Below are positions 1 to 8,567 of a stretch of DNA of 64,000 nucleotides, in pieces (position 1 is the first letter of the stretch; every line of letters begins with the position of its first letter). The stretch is from Nitrospirota bacterium. GTDB taxonomy: Bacteria > JACPQY01. The translations under genes were made by a program, and so were the position numbers. Where the stretch lies: positions 57,035 to 121,034 of the forward strand of contig JACPAV010000018.1 of assembly GCA_016180645.1 (NCBI GenBank), read 5' to 3'. The notes beneath the pieces were generated by a model. That model saw nothing but the letters and a program-made list of their open reading frames with translations, did not search any database and was not told the origin of the DNA.

Positions 1-2118
1 GTCATAGAAGTGAAGGACATCGCGATCCAGACCGCGCGCGCACTGGAAGCGCGACTCCCGTCCACTCAACCTCTTACGATGCACTGGTCCGGCTGCCCGG
101 CGGGATGCGGGAACCATCAGCAGGCGGACATTGGTTTTCTCGGAAAGAAGATCAAGATCAATGGGACGGTTCAGGATGGCGTGGACATCTTCGTCGGCGG
201 ACGTTCGGGGCCCGGAGCCACACGTCCCCTCCGGGTGATCGAAGACATCCCCGTGGGGGAGGTCGAGGATTTTTTGGTTTCAATGGTGAAGTATCACCCG
301 CGCGAGAAACTGGTCGAGGCGCTGCGGAAGAGAGGGCGGGAGGTTTCCTTGGATGGAAATCCCACGAACCGTTCGAGCGGTTCAGTCAACCCCCCATCGG
401 CCGCGTCAATCGCCACCCTTCGCCAGGACGACATTCCCTCATCGGGTGCGGCGGTCACATCGTTGGGCGGCAAACCCGTTGCGGTGCTCAGGAATGCCGG
501 TCGCCTGTGCGCCTTTTCGAATGTGTGTCCCCACGAGAATGCCCCGCTTGATGAGGGCGTCGTGGATGGCGATGAAATCATTTGTCCCTTGCATGCCTAC
601 CGATTCAGCTTGACCACCGGGGCGTGCAGTACCGTGCCCGGGCTCAGCCTCGAAATCTATGATGCCGCCGAGAGCGCATCGGGAGAAATTACGGTTCGGG
701 AGCGTTCAGCCGAACCTTCAGGGACTCCGGCCCCTCCGGCACTCACCACTTGGAGTTGCCGGTCGTGCCGTTTCGAACAGAAAGGGGAAAGGCCGCCGAC
801 GATTTGCCCCGTGTGCGCTTCGGGAACGGACCAATTCTACGCTGGCACGGAGCCTGCAAAAGCGGCGACGCGGGATCGGAGCGGCAAACGGGTCGTCATT
901 GTGGGTGGGAGCATCGCGGCCCACGTCGCCGCGCAAACGTGCCGGCAGGTCGACCCTGAGGCGCATGTGCAGATCATCACCGATGAAGCGGTGTCTTTTT
1001 ACAATCGATTGGGCCTCACACGGTGGATGTCCGACGAAATCCAGGAGACCCACCTCTTCGACTATTCACCCGATTGGTACGTGACGCAGGGGATCGAGGT
1101 GGTGACGCGGAGCCGCGCCGTTGCCCTCGACCCGGTCCTACGTCGCCTCATGCTTTCTACCGGTCAGGAGATCGGTTTCGATGTCCTCATTCTGGCGCAC
1201 GGGAGTGGGGCGTTGACCCCGCCGTTCTATCGTGGGGCGACTCCCGGAGCTTACCTGCTGCGCACGCTGGAAGATGTTCGCGGTATTCTTGCCGCTGCTT
1301 CGGAGGCCACCCGCGCGGCGGTGATCGGGGGGGGGGTGCTGGGGCTCGAAGCAGCCCACGGGCTGCTGAAGCGAGGTGCCCGCGTATCGGTGTTTGAGTA
1401 TGCCGCTCACCTCATGCCCCGCCAGCTCGATGCGGAGGCCGCGGGATTGCTCGCAGCCTACATATCCTCGAAGGGCACTCACGTCCATGTCGGGGCGGGG
1501 GTTGCCGCGCTGGAATCCAGCGGGACGTCGTACCTGATTCGGACGACGGACGGTCGCGAGTTCGAGGCCGATCTCGTGGTCGTTTCCACGGGCATCAAGC
1601 CCAATATCGACTGGGTCTCCGCATCCGGCATCCGTTGCGAGCGCGGCATTCAGGTCGACGATCGGATGAAGACCTCCAGCGATTCGGTCTATGCCGCGGG
1701 AGATGTCACCGAGTGGAGGGGCCAGGTGGTGGGGTTGTGGGCGAACGCGATCGAGCAGGCGCGCGTGGCGGCGGCCAACGCCATGGGCCAAGAGAAGCGA
1801 TTTTCGGGTTTCATCCCGGCCACCATCCTGAAATGTTGGGACTACCCGGTGTTTTCCATTGGGGAAATCGCTCCCATTCCCGCACCCTCCGCTGCCGTTC
1901 CTGGCGCTTCGGGGAGCAACGGTACAGAGTCAAAAACCTTCTTGGACCCGGTGAAAAAGGTATATCGGCGGATCGACTATCGGCATGGCCTCCCCATCGG
2001 GGCCATCCTCGTCGGTACCCGGGAGGGGACGGCCGAGCTGAAGAAACTGGTGGAATGGCGACTCCAAATCCAATCGATCGAGACCAAGCTGTTCGGGGAT
2101 CACGCGGCCGAAGCGTAA
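1..2118 (+). CDS. Multidomain nitrite reductase (siroheme reductase C-terminus + Rieske + rubredoxin + FAD/NAD reductase), 5' partial
   Basis: The reading frame is open at the window edge, so the N-terminus is missing. The first ~100 residues are the C-terminal part of a siroheme/[4Fe-4S] nitrite or sulfite reductase, with the CPAGC ligand pair followed by NHQQADIGFLG. A NirD-type Rieske domain follows (CPH...CPLH, about nt 525-610), then a rubredoxin-like knuckle (CRSC...CPVC, about nt 757-830). The rest is a pyridine-nucleotide-disulfide reductase with an FAD motif near nt 893, a GGGVLGLEAA NAD motif near nt 1325 and an AAGD motif near nt 1696. The polypeptide probably carries electrons from NAD(P)H through FAD, rubredoxin and Rieske centres to siroheme, reducing nitrite to ammonium in the cytoplasm. 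The order is opposite to NirB, where the FAD part is N-terminal. The adjoining nitrate reductase genes support nitrite rather than sulfite as substrate. The 3' end overlaps the next gene. Confidence 0.85.
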   Translation, partial: VIEVKDIAIQTARALEARLPSTQPLTMHWSGCPAGCGNHQQADIGFLGKKIKINGTVQDGVDIFVGGRSGPGATRPLRVIEDIPVGEVEDFLVSMVKYHPREKLVEALRKRGREVSLDGNPTNRSSGSVNPPSAASIATLRQDDIPSSGAAVTSLGGKPVAVLRNAGRLCAFSNVCPHENAPLDEGVVDGDEIICPLHAYRFSLTTGACSTVPGLSLEIYDAAESASGEITVRERSAEPSGTPAPPALTTWSCRSCRFEQKGERPPTICPVCASGTDQFYAGTEPAKAATRDRSGKRVVIVGGSIAAHVAAQTCRQVDPEAHVQIITDEAVSFYNRLGLTRWMSDEIQETHLFDYSPDWYVTQGIEVVTRSRAVALDPVLRRLMLSTGQEIGFDVLILAHGSGALTPPFYRGATPGAYLLRTLEDVRGILAAASEATRAAVIGGGVLGLEAAHGLLKRGARVSVFEYAAHLMPRQLDAEAAGLLAAYISSKGTHVHVGAGVAALESSGTSYLIRTTDGREFEADLVVVSTGIKPNIDWVSASGIRCERGIQVDDRMKTSSDSVYAAGDVTEWRGQVVGLWANAIEQARVAAANAMGQEKRFSGFIPATILKCWDYPVFSIGEIAPIPAPSAAVPGASGSNGTESKTFLDPVKKVYRRIDYRHGLPIGAILVGTREGTAELKKLVEWRLQIQSIETKLFGDHAAEA

Positions 2119-3650
2119 GCCCGCTCGGCCTGGTTCAATCGCTGGGGCCGGAGGAGCAGCTCCGGTTCCACGTGGATGTGGGCAAATGCATTGGTTGCAA
2201 CGCTTGCATGGTCGCCTGCAACGAACAACACGGAAATCCGTCCAACCTCTTCTGGAGGCGCGTGGGTGAATGCGAGATCGGCTCCTACCCCGAAGCGAGA
2301 CGGCTCTTCACCTCCATGGCGTGCAATCACTGCCTCGATCCCGCCTGCCTCAAGGGCTGTCCGACGGAGGCGTACGTCAAAAACCCGCGAACGGGCATCG
2401 TCCGCCACATCGATGAGGAATGTATCGGCTGCGAGTATTGCGTCTGGAATTGCCCCTACACCGTGCCTCAGTACGATAAGGCCCGTCACATCGTCACCAA
2501 GTGCGACATGGGTTTTGAGGAGCTGATGAACGACCAGTGGCCGGCGTGCGTGAGCACGTGCCCCACCGATGCCCTGGCCATCGAGACCGTTGACACACGG
2601 GAATGGCGTGAACGACCGGACTCGGGTGACGCCCCGGGTCTCCCTTCGGTACGGATGACGTACAGCACGACCCGGTTCTCGTTTCCAGACGGACGTTCCT
2701 CCGCCGGGACCGATTTGCTCCATGGGGACCATGCGGTGGCCGCCCGATTTCGGCTCCATCCCGAAAAGCCGCATCTCCCGCTGGTGCTCTTCACCGTGTT
2801 GACGCAAATGGCCGTCGGCACCCTCTTCATGTTCTGGGTGGCCCGGCTGCGTTCGGCGCCCGACCCCGTTTCGGCGAACACGATCTTGCTGCCCCTCTCG
2901 ATCGTGATGCTGTCACTCCTCGCCGCCACGCTCCATTTGGGAAGGCCCTTGCGCGCGTACCGGGCGCTGAGGAACTGGCGACACTCCTGGCTGAGCCGCG
3001 AGATCGGATCGTTTGGCGCGTTTGCAGCGCTGACGACCGCCGCGGTGCTGATTCCCAAAGTGTGGTCTACCCTGCCCTCCGCAACCCTCCGCGTTCTGGA
3101 GGGATGCGCCGTCCTTCTGGGTCTGGCCTCCCTCTACTGCACGGCCCGGATCTACCGCGTGCCCGCCCGGCCTTCGTGGGATTCCCCCCGCACCACGGCT
3201 TCGTTCCTGCTCAGTTCACTGATTCTCGGCCCGGCCCTCGCGGGTGTGTTGGTCGCGTGCGTTCCCTCCTGGACGCCGGCCCGATCACTGGATTTCGCCG
3301 AACTCTGCCGATGGGTGACGTTGGGCGCCGCCGCGACCTTGCTGGCCATGGAGCTGGTCTGGCTGATATTGACTCGCCGCGACTCGCGACGCGAAATCCA
3401 AGGGACCCGGTCTCTGCTTTTCACGGATTTTCTGAACCATGCGGCCGTCCGCATTCTCATGCTGATCGTCGGCGGCATCCTCCTTCCTCTCGGGGTCTCC
3501 GGTCGGCTGAATCCCCTGCTTGTTGCCATCGGCCTCGGCTTGCTCCTCGCCGGCGAGCTGATGGGCCGATATCTGTTTTTCGTCACCGTGGTTCCCATGA
3601 GTATTCCCGGAACGATCCCCGGAACACCCTTCAGCCGGCGCCTGCCATGA
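2055..3650 (+). CDS. Fused four-cluster ferredoxin (DmsB-like) and DmsC-type membrane anchor
   Basis: The N-terminal ~180 residues are a DmsB/NrfC-type ferredoxin. Cys groups sit at 45/48/51/55, 90/93/98/102 and 123/126/129/133. A fourth group has only Cys150, 165 and 169, because the expected second Cys (position 153) is Gly. From about residue 240 the protein becomes a multi-pass membrane domain of about eight helices resembling DmsC, which normally oxidises quinol. Known DmsB and DmsC are separate subunits; here they are one chain. I chose the ATG inside the preceding gene because no ATG lies between it and the first Cys group; a later GTG near 2172 would fall just before the first cluster. 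The gene ends in an ATGA overlap with the nitrate reductase gene, so the two are probably translationally coupled and form one complex, feeding quinol electrons to the molybdenum subunit. Confidence 0.8.
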   Translation: MATPNPIDRDQAVRGSRGRSVSPLGLVQSLGPEEQLRFHVDVGKCIGCNACMVACNEQHGNPSNLFWRRVGECEIGSYPEARRLFTSMACNHCLDPACLKGCPTEAYVKNPRTGIVRHIDEECIGCEYCVWNCPYTVPQYDKARHIVTKCDMGFEELMNDQWPACVSTCPTDALAIETVDTREWRERPDSGDAPGLPSVRMTYSTTRFSFPDGRSSAGTDLLHGDHAVAARFRLHPEKPHLPLVLFTVLTQMAVGTLFMFWVARLRSAPDPVSANTILLPLSIVMLSLLAATLHLGRPLRAYRALRNWRHSWLSREIGSFGAFAALTTAAVLIPKVWSTLPSATLRVLEGCAVLLGLASLYCTARIYRVPARPSWDSPRTTASFLLSSLILGPALAGVLVACVPSWTPARSLDFAELCRWVTLGAAATLLAMELVWLILTRRDSRREIQGTRSLLFTDFLNHAAVRILMLIVGGILLPLGVSGRLNPLLVAIGLGLLLAGELMGRYLFFVTVVPMSIPGTIPGTPFSRRLP

Positions 3651-5839
3651 CAGTAGGTCCACTCTGGCGAAAACTCCGGTCGTGGATCGGAGAGTCCGAG
3701 CTGCTGAGTCGCGAACGGATGGGGAAGGATTCCCGCTTCGGAGTCATGGCCGCCGACACGATCCCGGATCGGTGGGTACAAACGGTGTGTGGCTATTGCT
3801 CCGTCGGCTGCGGGATGTATGTGGGTGTCAAGAAGGGTGAGGCCGTGGCCGTCAAAGGCGATCCGAAATATCCCGTGAACGAGGGGAAATTGTGCCCGAA
3901 GGGACTCTCCGAACACCACACCCTCCGAGCACCCTCTCGCGCACGCGCGCCCATTCTCCGGGGAGCGGATGGAAAACCGCACCCGATTGGATGGGACGAC
4001 GCCTTGGATCTATTTCTCGGTCGCGTTCGCAGCCTCCAATCTCGATATGGATCAGCGGCGTTTGCCGTGCTCAGTACCGGACAACTGGTCACGGAGGAAT
4101 TCTACGCGCTGGGAAAGCTGGTCCGACTCGGAATGCGCGTGCCGGATTTCGACGGAAACACCACGCTCTGCATGGCGAGCGCCGTGGCCGGATACAAGCG
4201 TTCGTTCGGGAGCGACGGTCCACCCGGGAGTTACCTCGATTTCGAAACGTCCGATGTCATCCTTCTCGTCGGAGCCAACATCTACGATAATCATCCGATT
4301 CTGACGCACCGCCTGGCGAAAAACCCGAAGAAGACGGTCATCGTGGTCGATCCCCGCGCTTCGAAGACGGCACTCCTCGCGGATCTCCACCTCCCCATCC
4401 GACCGCGTTCGGATCTTGCCCTGTTCAACGGCCTCGCCTATATCCTTCTCCGCGAAGGTTGGATCGATCGTCGGTACGTGTCCGAGCACGTGGACGGATT
4501 CGACGCCCTCCGGGAGCATCTGGCCGCGTATCCTCCTGAACGCGTGTCGGAAATCACGGGTCTCACACCGGAACTGATCATGCGGGTGGCGCGACTCTAC
4601 GCTGAGGCGAAGCGACCCTTGATCGCCTGGACGATGGGCGTGAACCACAGCGACCAAGGCACGGAGACGGTCAACGCGATCAACAACCTCGCCCTCCTCA
4701 CGGGGAATGTGGGGAAGGAAGGGGCCTCGCCTTTTTCCATCACCGGACAATGTAACGCCATGGGGACGCGCGAGGCAGGATTCACGTCCAGCCTCCCCGG
4801 ATACCGAGCGTATGACGACCCCGTTTCGCGCAACGAACTGGCCCGGCTGTGGGGAATCGGGCCGGAAGAACTGCCGGCTGCGCGTGGTCGCGCCTACCCG
4901 GACATCATCAACGCCGTCATCGACGGCCGAGTCAAGGGATTGTGGATCATTGGAACGAATCCCATTGCCTCGTTCCCGAATCTGGCCAACACAGAGGATG
5001 CCCTCTCACGACTGGAGTTTCTCGTCGTTCAGGATGGCTTCTACCCCACTCCCACGGCGGAGCGCGCTCACCTCTTCCTGCCCGCCGCGATCTGGGGTGA
5101 AAAGGAAGGCACGTTCACCAACTCGGAGCGCCGCGTGGGGCGTGTGCGTGCGGCCGTTCCCCCCGTGGCCGGATGCCGCACCGATTTCGACATTATTCTC
5201 GATCTGGCGCGGCGCGCGGGTTGGGCCGATCGGCTCTTTCCCGGCTGGACCACCCCGGAGGATGCCTTCAATGAATGGGCACGGGTCAGCCGGGGCAGGC
5301 TGTGCGACTATTCGGGCATGAATTACGGTCGGCTCGACCGGGAGGGAAGCATCCAATGGCCCTGCCCGGACCACGACCGCCCCGGAGATGAGCGATTGTA
5401 TTCCAGCGGCGAGTTTCCGACCGCCACGGGCCGGGCGAAACTGTGGTGTGTCGACTGGGCCGAACTCCCGGAGGAACCGCGCCCCGAGTTCCCCTTCATC
5501 CTCAATACCGGACGAACCGTGGAACACTGGCACACACGCACCAAGACGCGCGAGGTCGAAATCCTCGAAACGCTCTCACCGGAAGCGTGGGTGGAAGTGA
5601 ACCCCAGGGATGCCGCGCGACTCCGGATCCGGGACCGCCAGCGGATCACCCTCCGATCCCAGCGGGGAAGCGTGTCCGGAATCCCGGCTCGAATCACTGA
5701 AACGGTCGCGCCGGGTCAGGTCTTCGTCCCCTTTCACTTTTTCGAAACGAACGCCAATGCGCTCACCCTCAACACATTCGATCCCCTTTCCCGTGAACCC
5801 AACTACAAACAGTGCGCCGTTCGGATTGAACCCGTCTGA
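3647..5839 (+). CDS. Molybdopterin-dependent nitrate reductase catalytic subunit (NasA/NapA type)
   Basis: This 730-residue protein is a bis-MGD molybdoenzyme. It has the N-terminal [4Fe-4S] motif Cys48/51/55/83 and the NapA/NasA signature TTLCMASAV, in which Cys175 is the expected Mo ligand. Later conserved blocks include GTNPIASFPN and the C-terminal dinucleotide-binding domain with NTGRTVEHWHTRTKT. The length suits assimilatory or periplasmic-type nitrate reductases. No twin-arginine signal is visible at the N-terminus, so a cytoplasmic location is likely. The start is the ATG overlapping the previous stop (ATGA). Partners are the ferredoxin/DmsC fusion just upstream and the multidomain nitrite reductase before it, which argues for nitrate assimilation or cytoplasmic ammonification. 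A formate dehydrogenase role is less likely, because the active-site Cys context is that of nitrate reductases. Confidence 0.85.
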   Translation: MTVGPLWRKLRSWIGESELLSRERMGKDSRFGVMAADTIPDRWVQTVCGYCSVGCGMYVGVKKGEAVAVKGDPKYPVNEGKLCPKGLSEHHTLRAPSRARAPILRGADGKPHPIGWDDALDLFLGRVRSLQSRYGSAAFAVLSTGQLVTEEFYALGKLVRLGMRVPDFDGNTTLCMASAVAGYKRSFGSDGPPGSYLDFETSDVILLVGANIYDNHPILTHRLAKNPKKTVIVVDPRASKTALLADLHLPIRPRSDLALFNGLAYILLREGWIDRRYVSEHVDGFDALREHLAAYPPERVSEITGLTPELIMRVARLYAEAKRPLIAWTMGVNHSDQGTETVNAINNLALLTGNVGKEGASPFSITGQCNAMGTREAGFTSSLPGYRAYDDPVSRNELARLWGIGPEELPAARGRAYPDIINAVIDGRVKGLWIIGTNPIASFPNLANTEDALSRLEFLVVQDGFYPTPTAERAHLFLPAAIWGEKEGTFTNSERRVGRVRAAVPPVAGCRTDFDIILDLARRAGWADRLFPGWTTPEDAFNEWARVSRGRLCDYSGMNYGRLDREGSIQWPCPDHDRPGDERLYSSGEFPTATGRAKLWCVDWAELPEEPRPEFPFILNTGRTVEHWHTRTKTREVEILETLSPEAWVEVNPRDAARLRIRDRQRITLRSQRGSVSGIPARITETVAPGQVFVPFHFFETNANALTLNTFDPLSREPNYKQCAVRIEPV

Positions 5840-5984
5840 CCTGCGGGCGGCATCGAGCGTGGGCGATGCCGGGAACGAGGTTGCCACGGGATCGACGCCC
5901 CAGGCGCCGATCTCCCTCGCAACGACATCACAGGAAGTCATTGCGAGCAGGTTGCTGCACGGGCAACTGCGAAGCAATCCCCGG

Positions 5985-6971
5985 ATGGATTTGGTGGACC
6001 GATTCGGCCGTGTACCGCGCGACTTGCGAATTTCCGTCACCGAGCGTTGCAATTTCCGCTGCACCTATTGCCTCCCGGAAGAGGAGCATCTTCACGGTGG
6101 CCGCCCCCCCCTTCTGAGTTTTGAAGAAATCGACCGGCTTGCGCGACTTTTCGCGGAACGCGGAATCCGGAAGTTCCGGCTGACGGGAGGCGAACCGCTG
6201 CTCCGAAAGAACCTTCCGGATCTCGTCGCGAAACTTTCGAGTATGGCCGGCATTGAAGACTTGGCGCTCACAACGAATGGATTTTTTCTGGCCGAGGTGG
6301 CCAGAGACCTGGCCGGAGCCGGTCTCAAGCGAGTCAGTGTCAGCCTCGATTCACTTCAGCCCGACGTATTCGCCCGGCTCACCGGGCGCCGGGCCCTGAA
6401 TCGGGTGCTTCAAGGCCTCGATGCGGCGCGCGCCGCGGGCTTTTCTCCCATCAAGCTCAACACCGTGCTCATTCGCGGAGAAAACGACGGAGAAATCCTC
6501 AACCTCGTGGATTTCGCGCGCGAGACCGGCTGTCCGATCCGATTCATCGAATTCATGCCGCTTGACTCCGGCCGGGAGTGGACGCGCGATCGGGTCGTCC
6601 CCACGGACTTCATTCTCGAAGCCATCTCCGCACGATTCCCTCTCGTGCCGGTGATCCCTCGAACCGCCTCGGAAACCGCCCGGTGTTTCGCGTTCGAGGA
6701 CGGCAAGGGTGAAGTCGGGTTCATCGCCTCGGTGACCCGGCCCTTCTGCGCCCATTGCAACCGGCTTCGGCTGACGGCGGACGGCCGGCTCCGAACGTGC
6801 CTCTTCGCGCACACGGAAATCGACCTGTGCACGCCGCTTCGACGATCTGCGCCCGATGAGGAAATCCATGCCCTCATCGTGAACGGCGTCTACGGGAAGG
6901 AGTGGGGACACCGGATTGCCGAACCCGACTTTTTGCCTCCGCAGCGTGGGATGGTCAGAATCGGCGGATAG
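5985..6971 (+). CDS. moaA: GTP 3',8-cyclase MoaA (radical SAM)
   Basis: MoaA catalyses the first step of molybdenum cofactor synthesis, turning GTP into 3',8-cyclo-7,8-dihydro-GTP. The protein has 328 residues, the family's usual size. The radical SAM motif is Cys22/26/29 (ERCNFRCTYC) and the GGEPLL SAM-binding motif follows. The second [4Fe-4S] site is CAHC...C near residue 255 (CAHCNRLRLTADGRLRTC), and the C-terminus ends in the conserved GG dipeptide needed for catalysis. I placed the start at the ATG giving MDLVDRFGR, the usual MoaA beginning; the open frame continues upstream for about 145 bases without a recognisable domain. It lies behind the nitrate reductase on the same strand and starts the cofactor block that serves it. 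Confidence 0.93.
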   Translation: MDLVDRFGRVPRDLRISVTERCNFRCTYCLPEEEHLHGGRPPLLSFEEIDRLARLFAERGIRKFRLTGGEPLLRKNLPDLVAKLSSMAGIEDLALTTNGFFLAEVARDLAGAGLKRVSVSLDSLQPDVFARLTGRRALNRVLQGLDAARAAGFSPIKLNTVLIRGENDGEILNLVDFARETGCPIRFIEFMPLDSGREWTRDRVVPTDFILEAISARFPLVPVIPRTASETARCFAFEDGKGEVGFIASVTRPFCAHCNRLRLTADGRLRTCLFAHTEIDLCTPLRRSAPDEEIHALIVNGVYGKEWGHRIAEPDFLPPQRGMVRIGG

Positions 6972-7160
6972 CACTTCCGAAACTCCGATCAACCATCCAT
7001 CTTCGGTTCCGATCGTTTCCACAATTGAGAAGTCCCCTGGCAGAGACTTCCCATTTGGTGTATCAGACTGTGGAAAACCGAGTAACCATTGGAATGCACT
7101 GGTAGTTCAGATCGCTCGGTTGGCCATCGCTTTGCACTGACCGAGCTGGAGTAATTGCCG

Positions 7161-7820
7161 ATGTCTTCGATAGCATTTGCCATCCTCGCGGGCGGCCAAT
7201 CGAGCCGATTCCGATCGGACAAGCGAATCGCCAGGTTCAGAGGCAGGCCCCTGCTCGGAATCATGATGGACAAGGCGAAATCCCTCGGCTGGCCCCTTAT
7301 TCTTTCGGTGCGAGATCAAAGCCAGATGGCGACGCTGGAATCCATGGACGGGATTTCTTGGCCGGGGGTGAGAACGGTGCTGGATCGGCCGGAAGTGGAA
7401 GGGCCCATCGCCGGCCTGATGGCTTCCCTCGCCACCGTCGGACATGATTACGTTTTCGTCACGTCCTCCGACTTGCCTTTGCTGGAAACCGGAACAATCC
7501 AAAGGCTGTTCAGAATGGCCTCCGATCCTTTGGCCGCCCTGTGTGTGCCGCGGACCCCCAGGGGCATCGAGCCGCTCGCCTCCGTCTACTCCTGTGAGTG
7601 CGCGAGCGAACTTGAATTGTTCGTCCGGAACGGCGGCCGTTCTCCGGAAAAGTTCATCCACTCACTCCCCCCGCACAGGGTCCGATTCTGCGATTTCACG
7701 TTGGAGGACTCCCGGCAGTTCGCCAATATCAACACACCGGCTGATTTGGAAGCACTGACGATCTCCCCGCCCACCACCCCTTCAAGCACCGTTCACGCGA
7801 GAACCGCCCATGCAGGTTAG
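7161..7820 (+). CDS. mobA: Molybdenum cofactor guanylyltransferase MobA
   Basis: MobA attaches GMP to Mo-molybdopterin to form the MGD cofactor used by enzymes such as the nitrate reductase upstream. The N-terminal nucleotide-binding signature LAGGQSSRFRSDK is a good match to the family (LAGGxSxRMGxDK). The metal-binding region reads SSDLPLL, and NINTPADLE near the C-terminus is also typical. ATG 7161 is preferred over an in-frame TTG six bases upstream because GGAG at 7148-7151 lies at a good distance. The last 11 bases overlap moaD. The ~190 bases before it have no gene and may carry a promoter. Confidence 0.9.
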   Translation: MSSIAFAILAGGQSSRFRSDKRIARFRGRPLLGIMMDKAKSLGWPLILSVRDQSQMATLESMDGISWPGVRTVLDRPEVEGPIAGLMASLATVGHDYVFVTSSDLPLLETGTIQRLFRMASDPLAALCVPRTPRGIEPLASVYSCECASELELFVRNGGRSPEKFIHSLPPHRVRFCDFTLEDSRQFANINTPADLEALTISPPTTPSSTVHARTAHAG

Positions 7821-8100
7821 CGTCCGTTTCTACGCAAAGGCCCAGGAGCTGGCCGGACTCTCGGCGGCACTCATGGAGGTTTCACCCCCCGTCACGGTCG
7901 CCGACTTCCGCCGATTGCTTTCGGAGCGGTTTCCTCGGTTGTCCGGAATGGAACGAAGCCTGGCGCTGGCCGTGGTGGAGCGGTTGCCCGGGGAGACGGC
8001 GGACCCGCTCGACGCCCGACCGGCCATGGTGGTCACGGATGCCTACCAATTCAACGGCAGCGAGGAAGTGCTCGTCCTCCCGCCGGTGAGCGGAGGCTGA
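7810..8100 (+). CDS. moaD: Molybdopterin synthase small subunit MoaD
   Basis: This is a 96-residue beta-grasp sulfur carrier. It begins VSVRFYAKAQELAG, as in MoaD, and ends PPVSGG; the terminal GlyGly is adenylated and thiocarboxylated to supply sulfur to cyclic pyranopterin monophosphate. It overlaps the end of mobA and lies six bases before moaE, the partner subunit. No separate MoeB-type activating enzyme is visible in the window, so activation must rely on a gene elsewhere. Confidence 0.92.
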   Translation: MQVSVRFYAKAQELAGLSAALMEVSPPVTVADFRRLLSERFPRLSGMERSLALAVVERLPGETADPLDARPAMVVTDAYQFNGSEEVLVLPPVSGG

Positions 8101-8105
8101 TCGCC

Positions 8106-8567
8106 ATGGAGGACCGGCCTCGGCACCTGACCCGCCGCGAACTCCGGCAGGAGGAACTCCTTCCGCGGAGTGGGGATCCTGAGTGCGGAGCCACGGTGAT
8201 TTTTTCCGGAACCGTCCGCCGTGCGAATCAGGGCCGGACCGTTTCCAGCATCGACTATGAGGCGGAAGAGCGATTGGCGGATGCCGCCCTATCGCAGATC
8301 TTCGAGGAAATGGAGAGGACCGCGGGCGGCCCAGGCGTCCTCATCCATCGGTTGGGACGCGTCCCCGTGGGGGAAGCGTCAATTTTCATTTCGGCTTCGT
8401 CCGCGCATCGCGACCAGGCCTTCCGCGCCGTGCGCGATGCCATCGAGGCGGTGAAGGTCCGCGTTCCCATCTGGAAAAAGGAACACTACGAGGACGGTTC
8501 CTCCGAGTGGCTCGACGGCAAGCCGCTCCAATCTGCGCCCCAATCTGAGAAGGAGATCCAAACGTGA
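8106..8567 (+). CDS. moaE: Molybdopterin synthase catalytic subunit MoaE
   Basis: MoaE with MoaD inserts two sulfurs to make molybdopterin. The 153-residue protein has family blocks GATVIFSGTVR near residue 23, a central LIHRLGRVPVGEASIFI segment, and the catalytic VPIWKKEHYEDG segment, whose lysines match the conserved active-site lysines. GGAGG at 8092-8096 sits nine bases before the ATG. The stop overlaps the GTG start of the next gene, so coupling is likely. Confidence 0.92.
   Translation: MEDRPRHLTRRELRQEELLPRSGDPECGATVIFSGTVRRANQGRTVSSIDYEAEERLADAALSQIFEEMERTAGGPGVLIHRLGRVPVGEASIFISASSAHRDQAFRAVRDAIEAVKVRVPIWKKEHYEDGSSEWLDGKPLQSAPQSEKEIQT

Noticed and set aside
1138-1791. 217-codon minus-strand frame inside the nitrite reductase gene
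   Set aside because: Antisense to the FAD/NAD reductase domain; no supporting start site or domain.
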